From JANQQN01 sp964519665 (GTDB lineage: Bacteria; Myxococcota; Kuafuiibacteriia; Kuafuiibacteriales; Kuafuiibacteriaceae), in the NCBI GenBank assembly GCA_964519665.1, contig CAZFIV010000029.1:1-64000 (forward strand): DNA of 64,000 nt. Direction: 5' to 3'. Below are positions 21,078 to 30,066 of the stretch, one piece after another. A program made the position numbers and the translations under genes. The number at the start of each line of letters is the position of its first letter. Position 1 is the first letter of the stretch. The notes beneath the pieces are model-generated. The model was not told where the DNA came from. It saw nothing but the letters and a program-made list of their open reading frames with translations, and ran no database searches.

Positions 21078-22001
21078 TCACACCCGCAAGAAGCGCCCGA
21101 CCGCGAAGCCGCTGCCTAGGACACCGAGCACGGTACCGGCCAGGAGAAGATACCCTGCCCATGCGAGCGGCACCAGGTCGAACGTGATCGTGGGATAGGT
21201 CAGCTGAAGAACGGCGCCCAGAGCCGCTCGCAGAACTTCTTCGAGCGCGAGCAGGATCAAGGTGGCCAACGTCCCGCCTAACACTCCCCCCAACGCGCCT
21301 TCCAAGATGAACGGGGCGCGGATGAACCACGGCGTCGCGCCCACGAGGGCCATGATCGCGATCTCGTCCCGACGAGCGTAAACCGCCAGGCGAATGGTGT
21401 TGGAGACAATCAAGATCGTGGCGAGCGCCAGCGCCAATCCTAGCGTGGTCGTACCGAGCCGAACCACGCCGAGGATCGTGGTGAGCCGCTGGATGTCTTC
21501 CTGCCCGAAACGAACGTCTTCAACGTTCTCGAGAGTGCTCAGTCGGTCGGCGACCCGCTGGACTTCGTCGGCATCCCACTGACGTCGAGTGAGCTGGACT
21601 TCGATCGATGGCGGCAGCACGTCGGCGGGCAGCCCGTCGAGTATCACCGCGTCTTTGCCCAAGCTCTTGCGGAACTCGGTCATGGCCATCGAGGACGTCA
21701 GGACCCTGACCGCGGCGACCTCTGGCCAGTCGGCGACCTGGTCGGCCTGCCGGAGCATATCGAGTTCGGCCGACCGGTCCACGTAGACCGACAGCTCGAC
21801 ATCTTGGCCGAGCTCTTCGACTACGTTCGAGATGCCCTGGACCACCGCCGCGAACACCGCGAGGACCGCGAGCGCGGTTCCGATGGTGCCCACCGCGAGG
21901 ATCGTCAGACCTGGCGATCGCAACATCGCCGAGACGGCCTGCCGGAAGAAGAACCGTAGGCGAGGGCCCACACTCACGCGGTACCGCGGGACCGCGGTCA
22001 T
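21078..22001 (-). CDS. ftsX: cell division protein FtsX
   Basis: FtsX is the membrane subunit of the FtsEX complex that couples cell division to peptidoglycan hydrolysis. The protein of 307 residues has an N-terminal transmembrane helix after a short cytoplasmic tail, an extracytoplasmic domain (residues about 60-170), then three helices near the C-terminus. RLAVYARRDEIAIMALVGATPWFIRAPFILEG is the FtsX/ABC permease signature region. It sits immediately upstream of the EnvC-like gene. The ATPase gene ftsE, normally next to it, is not in the window: the divergent upstream gene is a Ser/Thr kinase. Confidence 0.93.
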   Translation of the reverse strand: MTAVPRYRVSVGPRLRFFFRQAVSAMLRSPGLTILAVGTIGTALAVLAVFAAVVQGISNVVEELGQDVELSVYVDRSAELDMLRQADQVADWPEVAAVRVLTSSMAMTEFRKSLGKDAVILDGLPADVLPPSIEVQLTRRQWDADEVQRVADRLSTLENVEDVRFGQEDIQRLTTILGVVRLGTTTLGLALALATILIVSNTIRLAVYARRDEIAIMALVGATPWFIRAPFILEGALGGVLGGTLATLILLALEEVLRAALGAVLQLTYPTITFDLVPLAWAGYLLLAGTVLGVLGSGFAVGRFLRV

Positions 22002-22052
22002 GTCGAGAGGCCGAGGCGCAGGGACGCCGGATCAGGTACGCTCCCGGTCAGC

Positions 22053-23615
22053 TTGGAGGCATTCGGGCCCTACACCCTGTTCCGACCCATCGGGTCGGGC
22101 GGAATGGCGACGGTCCATCTCGCCCGCTCGCGGGACGGAGACGACTGGTTGGCCATAAAGCGCATTCATCCCCACCTCGCGGACCATCCTGACGTCCAAC
22201 GGATGTTCCTCAACGAGGCCCGGCTCCTGGCCCAACTCGACCACCCGGTCGTCTGTGGCATTCTCGACGCGTCGCTTATCCATGAAACGCCTTACTTGGT
22301 GATGCGATATCTTCACGGCGTCTCGTTGAGCGCGTTGATCACTCGGTTGCTGGCGGTCGCTCAGCCGGTCCCCGTCAACCTGATGGCCTACATCGCCGCG
22401 ACCCTGTGCGATGGACTTCACTACGCCCACCAGGCCGTCGGAGACGACGGCCAACCACTCAACCTCGTCCATCGAGACATCTCGCCGCAGAACATCTTTT
22501 TGACCTTCATGGGCGGCGTCCATCTGCTGGATTTCGGGGTCGCCAAAGCGGCGGGTTTCGAAGACTTGACCCGAACCGGACGCGTGAAAGGCAAATACGC
22601 GTACATGTCGCCCGAGCAAGTCGCCGGACAAGTCGTGGATCGACGATCCGACATCTTCTCGCTGGGCATCGTGCTGTGGGAATCTCTGACCGGACGTCAT
22701 CTTTTCAAGCGACGTAACGACATCGATACGTTGCGCGCGATCAAGTCCGCGGCGGTGCCCGCCCCGAGCGAGCTTAACCCCGAGGTTCCCCAACAACTCG
22801 ACGCCATCGTCGCCCGGTCGCTGGTCGCCGACCGTCGGCGTCGATTCTCGAGCGCTGAGGCACTCGGCTCAGCGCTTTGGCGCTACCTCACCGCCGCGAA
22901 GCCGCCGGTCGGGGCCGACGAGCTGTCCGAAGCGCTCAGCCTGGTCTTTCCGCGTCCTCCAACGCCGGAGGAGCGCGCCGCAGGGGCTCACCGGCACTTC
23001 CCGGGGTGGCCCCGGGAAGGTGGATCGATGCATCCGGACGCTTCGGCGGCGGCGATCGTCGATTCCCCGGACATTGAGACGCAGGCCGGCGCTGGCCCGC
23101 ACACCGAAATCTCACCCTTTTTCGACCCGATGGTGGGCGTCGAGACGACGGCCGCCGAAGCGCCGCACGCGAATCCGAGCGCGTTCACCGATCACGATGA
23201 GGATACGGCGGCCGAAGCGAGACCAAGCCGCGCGGCCAAGGTCACCCGAACCGAGAGCGCAACGCAGCGTGAGAACGATGTTCCGGCCGCGACCGAAGTC
23301 GGCATCGCTTCGGTTCCGACTTCCCCGCTTTCCGGCTCGAATTCCTGGCCTACGACACCCGCGGTGTTGACCGACCGACCTGCGTTTCGCCCTCATCCAC
23401 GCGACGGGCACCGCCCGTCCCTCAACCTCGAAGATGTGCAGTCAACCTTGACCGAGGTCGGCGACACGGCCGCAAGTCTCCCCCCGAAGACCCATCGGGT
23501 CCCGCTCGCCGACATGGAAGACGGGTTCCGTCACCACTGCGGTTGGCTGCTCATGGCCGGCATCGGTGTCGGCGCCCTCCTGATTGTCGTTATCTGGGCG
23601 ATCGCGAGCGGATGA
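22053..23615 (+). CDS. Hanks-type Ser/Thr protein kinase with C-terminal membrane anchor
   Basis: A kinase of 520 residues. The catalytic domain covers residues about 6-270: glycine loop GSGGMATVHLA, Lys36 in LAIKRI, the catalytic loop HRDISPQN, metal-binding DFGVAKAAG, and the activation segment with KGKYAYMSPEQ. A disordered acidic region follows, and the last 25 residues are one transmembrane helix with almost nothing outside, so it is a tail-anchored kinase. The start is probably the TTG at 22053. It is divergent from ftsX with only about 50 bases between, but no link to division is shown. Confidence 0.9.
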   Translation: MEAFGPYTLFRPIGSGGMATVHLARSRDGDDWLAIKRIHPHLADHPDVQRMFLNEARLLAQLDHPVVCGILDASLIHETPYLVMRYLHGVSLSALITRLLAVAQPVPVNLMAYIAATLCDGLHYAHQAVGDDGQPLNLVHRDISPQNIFLTFMGGVHLLDFGVAKAAGFEDLTRTGRVKGKYAYMSPEQVAGQVVDRRSDIFSLGIVLWESLTGRHLFKRRNDIDTLRAIKSAAVPAPSELNPEVPQQLDAIVARSLVADRRRRFSSAEALGSALWRYLTAAKPPVGADELSEALSLVFPRPPTPEERAAGAHRHFPGWPREGGSMHPDASAAAIVDSPDIETQAGAGPHTEISPFFDPMVGVETTAAEAPHANPSAFTDHDEDTAAEARPSRAAKVTRTESATQRENDVPAATEVGIASVPTSPLSGSNSWPTTPAVLTDRPAFRPHPRDGHRPSLNLEDVQSTLTEVGDTAASLPPKTHRVPLADMEDGFRHHCGWLLMAGIGVGALLIVVIWAIASG

Positions 23616-23802
23616 GTGCATCAGCGGGTCCCTCATCGGGATACAACCGGGATCATTCGCACGCGGATATCCGCGCCTGAAGTTCGAATCCGATTGACCT
23701 CGCGGGACCCTCGAGTCGAGGTCAAACGATGGATCGTGCTCCGTCCGGGGTCGAAAGCGCCCACCGACGAACGGAACGAACCGGAAGGGAAGCAGGTTAT
23801 TG

Positions 23803-24105
23803 ATGCCTTCATCGCCGAGATTGCTAGGTCTTGCCCCGTGGATCATCTCCACGCTCATCGCTGCGCCGATCGCGATGACTGGCTGCGACGGTCCTTGCCA
23901 GGACCTCGCAGAGAAGATCTGCTCGTGTGAACCCAACACGCCGCGGGAGCGCTCGTGTCTGGTCACCGTCGACACGGCGGTTCGCGATCCTCTCGACAGC
24001 GATAGCGCTCGCTGTGAAGAACTGCTGAAGACCTGCTCGTGCGCCGCCCTCGACCGCGGCGACTTTGCCGCCTGCGGCCTCACACTCGACGGAGACGACT
24101 CATGA
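23803..24105 (+). CDS. small cysteine-rich lipoprotein
   Basis: A predicted lipoprotein of 100 residues. The N-terminal hydrophobic region ends in a lipobox with MTGC. The mature part has nine further cysteines in a pattern of C, CSC, C, C, CSC and C, suggesting disulfides or metal binding in the envelope. The ATG at 23803 follows a GGAAGGGAAGCAGG purine stretch. The stop overlaps the next start (ATGA), so it is coupled to the aminotransferase. I recognise no family. Confidence 0.65.
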   Translation: MPSSPRLLGLAPWIISTLIAAPIAMTGCDGPCQDLAEKICSCEPNTPRERSCLVTVDTAVRDPLDSDSARCEELLKTCSCAALDRGDFAACGLTLDGDDS

Positions 24106-25442
24106 CCGTCGTCGATGCGAGTTCAGCTCTGCAAGACATCGAGGCCGCTTCTCCTAAGGGTCGCGGGTTGTCACGGCTCGCCCGTTCTTTACAGGGGAGC
24201 GAGATCTTAAAGATCGCCTACGAGGTTCGCGGGATGGCCGAAGGTGGCCACGACGTGCTGAACTTGACGGTGGGCGACTTCAACAGCGCCGCGTTTCCAA
24301 TCCCGAATATGCTGCGCGAAGGCGTTGCGACCGCACTGGCCAACGGGCACAGCAACTATCCCCCCGCGAACGGCGTCATCGAGCTACGCCACGCGATCCG
24401 CGACATGCTCGAACGCCGGATGGGCCTTCGGTACCCCTTGGAATCGATCTTGGTGGTCAACGGGGCTCGTCCCGCGATCTGTGGCGCGTACCAAGCCCTC
24501 ATCGACCGAGGAGAGAAGGTCGTGTACGGCGTCCCGTCCTGGAACAACCACTACTACTGCACGATGGTCGGCGCGGCGGGCGTCCCGATCCCGACGTCAC
24601 CCGACCGAAATTTCTTTCCACGCGCCGAAGACATCGAGCCTCACCTCGCCGACGCCCGCCTCCTGTGTTTGAATTCGCCGCAGAACCCGACGGGCACCGT
24701 GATCGACCCCGACGAGCTGGCTCGCATCTCTCGGGGCGTACTCGATGAGAATCGACGACGAGCGCGTGACGGGCGCCGTCCACTCTACCTGCTCTTCGAC
24801 CAGGTTTACTGGCTCTTGGTGTTCGGCACCTCTCGCCACTGCACCCCCGTCCATATCGACCCAGAATTGGCCAGGTACACGATCATAGCCGACGCCATCT
24901 CCAAAGGTTTCGCGGCGACCGGCCTGCGGGTAGGGTGGGCGGTCGGTCCGAAAGACATCTTGCAGAGGATGACTGCGATCCTGACCCATACCGGAGCATG
25001 GGCTCCGCGAGCCGAGCAGGTCTCGACCGCCGCTCTGCTCGCCGACGACCACGCCGTCGACGAGTACCTCGCCTGGATGAAGGAAGAGGTCATTCTGCGC
25101 CTCCGAATGCTCGAAAACGCGGTCAATGGTTTGGCGGCCGACGGATGGAAGACCACCGTCATCGCTCCGCAAGGCGCGATATATCTGTCGATTCGGCTCG
25201 ACCTCGCCGGCTGGTTCCGGGCCGACGGCCGGCGGATCGTTAGCGACGAAGATATTCGTCGGTTTCTCTTAGAAGAGGCGGGCGTTGCCCTGCTGCCCTT
25301 CAGGTGCTTTGGGCTAGACCAGGGGGACTATTGGTTTCGCGCGAGCGTCGGCGCCGTGACCCGCGAGCAGTGCGCCACGATAGGCGACCGGCTTCGTCGC
25401 GCTTTGTCGACCCTCAAGAGAGCGGATAACCCAGCGCTCTGA
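24102..25442 (+). CDS. class I/II PLP-dependent aminotransferase
   Basis: A fold-type I aminotransferase of 446 residues. It has the aspartate-aminotransferase family features LNLTVGDFN, NYPPANG, the NSPQNPTGT motif, the pyridine-nitrogen aspartate in YLLFDQVYW, and the PLP-binding Lys268 in AISKGFAATGLRVGW. The C-terminal Arg that holds the substrate carboxylate is in YWFRASVG. The amino acid specificity cannot be read. The ATG at 24102 overlaps the stop of a small lipoprotein gene, an unusual partner for a cytoplasmic enzyme. Confidence 0.9.
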   Translation: MTVVDASSALQDIEAASPKGRGLSRLARSLQGSEILKIAYEVRGMAEGGHDVLNLTVGDFNSAAFPIPNMLREGVATALANGHSNYPPANGVIELRHAIRDMLERRMGLRYPLESILVVNGARPAICGAYQALIDRGEKVVYGVPSWNNHYYCTMVGAAGVPIPTSPDRNFFPRAEDIEPHLADARLLCLNSPQNPTGTVIDPDELARISRGVLDENRRRARDGRRPLYLLFDQVYWLLVFGTSRHCTPVHIDPELARYTIIADAISKGFAATGLRVGWAVGPKDILQRMTAILTHTGAWAPRAEQVSTAALLADDHAVDEYLAWMKEEVILRLRMLENAVNGLAADGWKTTVIAPQGAIYLSIRLDLAGWFRADGRRIVSDEDIRRFLLEEAGVALLPFRCFGLDQGDYWFRASVGAVTREQCATIGDRLRRALSTLKRADNPAL

Positions 25443-25653
25443 CGAGCGATCCGTCCGTTCGAGGCTGCTCGTAGGGACTCTTTTCCCTCGCAATAGTATC
25501 GTGCGCCAGCTCACGTTTGGCAGCTCGACGTCAACAGACATGTCGCACGCGAACCGGAGGCGTACGTACCATGCTGTACCCAACCCGGCTTACGATGTGC
25601 GAAGACGGCCGCCGTCGGCTACACTGGAGGTGCGGTTGTCCGCTGGCTGCCCG

Positions 25654-27114
25654 ATGGAACTGCTACTGCTCACCTTCAGCGTCATCGCCGCTCTTGGTGC
25701 GGGAGCGATGGCCGCTTTGATCGTAGCCCGTCGCGACGAAAAATCGGACCGCGAGCTCAACATCAACCAACGTCTTCAAGAACTCGAGCATCACGCGAAG
25801 GTCGACCGAGGCCGAATCCAGCGGGTGAGCGAAATATCGAGCGCTGGCGACCGCGACATCCGCAATCGACTGCAGGCGGCGCTGGTTGCCCGCGACGAGA
25901 GGTTCGAGGCCCTGCAGGTAAGGTTGCACAAGCTCGAGCGCGGATACGATGACTCGTCGGGCAGCCTCGCTAACCCGCGGGTCGTAGACCGCCTCAACGA
26001 GATCGAGGGCCGGCTCGACCTCATGGCCGATGAGCTGAACCGCGTCGAGCACGCGACGCAAGCCAAGTTCGTCTCATTTCGCGAAAGCACGCAGGACGTC
26101 CTTGGGAAGTTGGCCGAGCATCGGATCGACGAGGCCGAACGACTGACCAATGTCACCCGCGCGGTCGCCCTATTGAACGAGCGGATCGAATCGGTGGCCG
26201 CCTTGGAGGACGCCGAACGACCAACCACCGCCGCTCTGGTCGAAGTCCTCGAAGCGCAGGTCGTCCTGACCGACCGCGCCCGAGAGCTCGAAGCTCGGGT
26301 CGACGATGGCCTCGTCCAGCTCGAACAGCACCTGAGCGACATCGAAACCAGGATGATGGCCCTCGACGAGCTCAGGTCACGCCTCACCCAGATCGAAGAC
26401 CAGCCGAGAATCGACGATCAGATCTCGGCGCTGCACACGGCAGTGTCGACGCTCGAAACGCGCCTGGAGCAAACACCGGACACCCCGCCGCTCGTCGACG
26501 GACCCATTCGCGGTGATCTCGAGCAGATCTACGGCATCGGCCCGAAGCTCGCGAAGAAGCTCCGGTCGGAGGGCGTCCCCGACATCTTCGTGCTCGCCGA
26601 GCTCGACGAGGAGGATCTCGAACGGCTAGGCAAGACGATCCGCGGCTTCAGCGAGCGCCAGCTGCGCCACGACTGGGTGGGCCAGGCCCGCAAGCTGATC
26701 GGGCCCGGTGCGCCCCTGGAAGGACCGACCCTCGAAGCCGACGTGAACGAAGTCGTGGTCTCGCCAGCGACCGACGGCGAAACTCCAGCCGCCTCCGCCG
26801 CCTCCGCCGCCTCCACTGCCTCCGCCGCCTCCACTGCCTCCGCCGCCTCCGCCGCCCCTCCGCCCACCGGTTCGTCCGCGGTACCGGTCGACGCCGAGCC
26901 GACCGTCGCGGCCACCAGCGCCGAGGACGTTTCCACCGCCGACCTGGCGCCGGACCAACGACCGCCCAACGCGCAGCTGAGCCTCGATGCTCATCTCGGA
27001 ACCAACGGTGAGACCGCCGATGCTGAGCGGCAGACCCCGGGGGTCACCGCTGCCAGTCCGCCGGGCTCCCCAGACTGGCCCACGCATCCGGTCGACCCGG
27101 ACTCCATTCATTAG
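25654..27114 (+). CDS. membrane-anchored coiled-coil protein with helix-hairpin-helix domain
   Basis: A protein of about 486 residues if it starts at the ATG at 25654 (MELLLLTF); longer starts are possible to 25501. An N-terminal transmembrane helix is followed by a long coiled coil (residues about 30-280) and a helix-hairpin-helix domain (residues about 288-350: LEQIYGIGPKLAKKL, as in many ribosomal, topoisomerase and nuclease HhH modules). The tail is a low-complexity Ala/Ser/Thr repeat followed by a Pro-rich acidic region. An HhH domain usually binds DNA or mediates protein contacts. The family and role are unknown to me. Its stop overlaps the convergent MMPL gene stop. Confidence 0.7.
   Translation: MELLLLTFSVIAALGAGAMAALIVARRDEKSDRELNINQRLQELEHHAKVDRGRIQRVSEISSAGDRDIRNRLQAALVARDERFEALQVRLHKLERGYDDSSGSLANPRVVDRLNEIEGRLDLMADELNRVEHATQAKFVSFRESTQDVLGKLAEHRIDEAERLTNVTRAVALLNERIESVAALEDAERPTTAALVEVLEAQVVLTDRARELEARVDDGLVQLEQHLSDIETRMMALDELRSRLTQIEDQPRIDDQISALHTAVSTLETRLEQTPDTPPLVDGPIRGDLEQIYGIGPKLAKKLRSEGVPDIFVLAELDEEDLERLGKTIRGFSERQLRHDWVGQARKLIGPGAPLEGPTLEADVNEVVVSPATDGETPAASAASAASTASAASTASAASAAPPPTGSSAVPVDAEPTVAATSAEDVSTADLAPDQRPPNAQLSLDAHLGTNGETADAERQTPGVTAASPPGSPDWPTHPVDPDSIH
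26788..26850 (+). repeat. 9-base tandem repeat encoding AAS/TAS triplets
   Basis: Seven in-frame copies of GCCGCCTCC or ACTGCCTCC encode Ala-Ala-Ser / Thr-Ala-Ser triplets in the disordered tail of the coiled-coil/HhH protein. The variant positions follow the order A A A T A T A. Confidence 0.92.
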
Positions 27115-29285
27115 CTTGACTGCCGATACCGTTCGTAGAGCCACGGAACCGGGCCGAGGGCGGTAAACAGAGCGCCGGTGAGCCCCGCCGCGGCAACGAT
27201 GGCGAAGTCGTAGAGGCCGGCGGTGGTGGTCACCGCGAAACCCGCCAGAGCGAAAATGGTGGTGACGGTCGTGAGAACCATCGCCGGTGCGCAAGCGCTC
27301 AGCGGGTCGTCCATCTTTAGCCGCAGTCGGTGGAGCACATGGATACTGTCGTCGACACCGACCCCGGCCACCAGGCACCAGCCGGGAAGGGTCAAGAAGC
27401 TCGCGCTGATCCCGAGCGCGGCGGACACGATCACTGCGGCCGCGAAGCCCACTCCGACCGGGAGCAAACAGAGAACTGAAAGCCTGAAATCTCTGAACTG
27501 AACGACCAGGGCCATCGCCACCCACAGGAGGCTCGCGGCCAACGCCCAGCCGAAGGTCGTCGCCGCTCGGCCACGCTCGGGGTCGATGCGGGCCATGAGC
27601 CTTGCGGGCACTCCGAGCGAGTCGGCTCGCTCGAAGAAGCCCGCGAAGGGTGGCGTTCCCCAGGGCTTCGGCAGCGCGTGAATACGCGCCACCAACTCGA
27701 CGCCAACCTCGGTCCGACGGACATATCGCTCCGCATCGATGTGCGGAGGCCCGCGTCCGCGCACGGCTTCGAGGATCGTTTCGAGGGTGGCCACGAAGTC
27801 TCCCGGTGCGGGGCCCGCGGAACGCGCGAGGCGGTCGAGATTGAGCGGAGAGTCACTAGCCAGACGATCTTGTAGGTGGGTCCACCCGTTGGGATCGACC
27901 GCCCACTGCGTGTACCCATCGACGAACGCGATGCCCAGCGCGCCCCTCCACGGCGCGAGTTCGGCGAGGGCCCGGCGCTCCGCGTCCGCCGCCTGTTCGA
28001 GCGAGTTGCCCTCGGAGACCATCGGCAACGACGCAAACGAAGCCCCCATCTCGACCGAAAGCCTGTGGAGCTTGGTCAGGCTCTTCTCGTTCCGGATCAG
28101 GTCGAGCTCGGAAGGGGACTCCCATTTCAGCCAGAAGCTGGCGACCATCGCCCCGACGACCAGGGCGGCCAGAACCCCCGGGCAAAGGCGAGGCCGACCC
28201 CACGCAAGAAGGGGGGCCCGCCAAAGAGCCTGTCGGCCCGCTTCGCTCATCAACAGCTGGCGGAGCAGCGTCTGACTGTAGAGGACCACGAAGCTCATAC
28301 CCACCAAGAATACCGTCGCGAGTTGATGAAGGAGGCGAACCTCGCTGAGGTACAGCGCGGCGACGCTGCCCGCGGTGGTGGCGGCAGAAAAGGCGATCGG
28401 TACCCGCGTTCGAACTATCGCCTCCCGGACCGCGACCCGCCCCGTCAGGCCCGAACGGTCGCCACGCGCGGCCTCCAAAGCGATATGAAGGGCATAGTCG
28501 ACGCCCAAACCCACCAGAATGACCGCCGACGCCCACGCCACGGGACTGAACCGGACGTCGAAGAACGCGAGGGCGCCGGCCGTGCTCAGGACGGCCAGGG
28601 TGGTCGGACCGAGCAATACCAGGGGCATCAACGCGCTTCGGAAAAACAACCCGAGCCCTGCCACGACCAAGAGAACTCCGAGGGTCGCCGCCCGCCGCAA
28701 ATCGTCCAGTAACCGACGACGGAGTTTGTGCTCCGCCGCTCGTTGACCAAACACTTCAGCCCTGACCAGTGGTGGTGGCGGTGCCTCGGCAGCGCCGAGC
28801 AACCCCGAGACGTCTGGGTCGCCCCGCGCGATCCCAACGAATACGTTCGCCCTCCATCGAACCAGGCCGTCACGGAAAGTCAGGCGCGGCGGAACGTGGG
28901 GAATGAACGGGCCCACCGCGGCCATGAGTGTGGCAGCAGGGTTGCCGTCGCTGGCACGCGCCTTGGCCAAGGCGTCGGGTAGGCGTTGCTCAAGCCGGTC
29001 GATCACATCTCGGCGTACAACGGACGCCGGAACCACCGCGGCGGCGGTCGGAAATTGGAAGGTGACCGAATCGATCCCAGCAACCAACGCCAGCCGGTCT
29101 TCGAAGGCGGCGAGCGCCTCCCGGACCTGTGAGAGAGGCACGCGAGCATCGGTCGAGACCAGCACCAGGTGGGTGTGGCTCGCACGAACAGAGCTGGCTC
29201 GCTCAGCGAATACGGCCAACTGAAGTCGGCTGGCGGAGAAGACCGATGCGGCGACTACCAGCATCCAGGTCACGGTCGTCACCAC
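27111..29285 (-). CDS. MMPL/RND-superfamily transporter
   Basis: A membrane protein of about 724 residues with the twofold RND layout: one N-terminal helix, a large extracytoplasmic loop, a block of helices containing GLGVDYALHIALE, a second loop, and a second block with GVGVDDSIHVLHR. These Asp-containing motifs define the MMPL/HpnN branch that exports lipids or hopanoids, or acts as an RND efflux unit. The start is not certain: only GTG codons at 29285 and 29282 exist before an in-frame stop, although family-like residues (NRPWS) precede them. The gene is convergent with the HhH gene. Confidence 0.85.
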   Translation of the reverse strand: MVTTVTWMLVVAASVFSASRLQLAVFAERASSVRASHTHLVLVSTDARVPLSQVREALAAFEDRLALVAGIDSVTFQFPTAAAVVPASVVRRDVIDRLEQRLPDALAKARASDGNPAATLMAAVGPFIPHVPPRLTFRDGLVRWRANVFVGIARGDPDVSGLLGAAEAPPPPLVRAEVFGQRAAEHKLRRRLLDDLRRAATLGVLLVVAGLGLFFRSALMPLVLLGPTTLAVLSTAGALAFFDVRFSPVAWASAVILVGLGVDYALHIALEAARGDRSGLTGRVAVREAIVRTRVPIAFSAATTAGSVAALYLSEVRLLHQLATVFLVGMSFVVLYSQTLLRQLLMSEAGRQALWRAPLLAWGRPRLCPGVLAALVVGAMVASFWLKWESPSELDLIRNEKSLTKLHRLSVEMGASFASLPMVSEGNSLEQAADAERRALAELAPWRGALGIAFVDGYTQWAVDPNGWTHLQDRLASDSPLNLDRLARSAGPAPGDFVATLETILEAVRGRGPPHIDAERYVRRTEVGVELVARIHALPKPWGTPPFAGFFERADSLGVPARLMARIDPERGRAATTFGWALAASLLWVAMALVVQFRDFRLSVLCLLPVGVGFAAAVIVSAALGISASFLTLPGWCLVAGVGVDDSIHVLHRLRLKMDDPLSACAPAMVLTTVTTIFALAGFAVTTTAGLYDFAIVAAAGLTGALFTALGPVPWLYERYRQSS

Positions 29286-29373
29286 CGACCATGGCCGATT
29301 ATCAGTTGTACGGGCTATGACGAGCTCCGCTCAGAGAGGCATCCAGCGCCTGTGATCGCCCTCTTGGCGATCC

Positions 29374-30066
29374 TCAGTCGACCGTAAAGGAATAGGCGCC
29401 TTCGGTCTCGGTGACGTCGATCGCAAACCCGGACCCAGTGGACCGGAACGTCATCTCACCGAAGCTGAAGTCGTCCCCGCCTTCGCTGAACGTCTCGTAC
29501 CCCGCCGACCCGGTGAGGGAGGTTCGGTCACCGTCGACGGTCAGCTCCACATTGAACAGGATCATCTCGAAGGGCGGGTTCACGGACGTGAACGATCCGC
29601 TGTCGGACGACAGCTCCAAAGAACCGTCGGACGGGTTCGAAGTGACGTCGACCGAGGCGATGGCGAGCGGGACCCCAAACGAGCCCGTGGGTCCATTCAA
29701 GGTCACCAGGGCCCCGCTGGTAAAGTCCACCGGCAGCGAACCACTAAGGGTCACCGGGACGTCCGTCTCGTTCATGCTCGGATCATCGTCGAGGTCGAAC
29801 GCCACCGTTCCGGATACGAACAGACCGCCATCAAAGAGGTCTACGCCGGGACCCGACCCGTCGGTTTGCGCGGCCGCGACCAGTCGATCGGCCCCGTCGG
29901 TCAAGGCGGTAAACTGCCCAACCACGTAGGTCAGAGCGGCTTCGATGGTCGCGGGAACATTCTGCGGCGCGGAGCCCCCGTTGTCGCCGCCGCTGCAGCC
30001 GACCAGAAACAGTAGCAGAAACAGTAGCAGGCATGTACGAGCCACCGCCGAGCGCCTTAGTAACAC
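29374..30066 (-). CDS. lipoprotein of unknown function
   Basis: A predicted lipoprotein of 230 residues. A strongly hydrophobic signal with leucine and phenylalanine runs ends in the lipobox LVGC, followed by SGGDNGG. The mature part is rich in Ser, Thr, Gly, Asp and beta-prone stretches, as in many surface lipoproteins. It has no cysteine after the lipobox. No enzyme motif is seen. It is divergent from nothing obvious: the next 1.2 kb upstream holds no clear gene. Confidence 0.75.
   Translation of the reverse strand: MLLRRSAVARTCLLLFLLLFLVGCSGGDNGGSAPQNVPATIEAALTYVVGQFTALTDGADRLVAAAQTDGSGPGVDLFDGGLFVSGTVAFDLDDDPSMNETDVPVTLSGSLPVDFTSGALVTLNGPTGSFGVPLAIASVDVTSNPSDGSLELSSDSGSFTSVNPPFEMILFNVELTVDGDRTSLTGSAGYETFSEGGDDFSFGEMTFRSTGSGFAIDVTETEGAYSFTVD

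Noticed and set aside
23680..23697. A GTTCGAATCC T-arm-like sequence, possible tRNA
   Set aside because: The flanks do not pair to a T stem, and no acceptor, D or anticodon stem can be formed around it.
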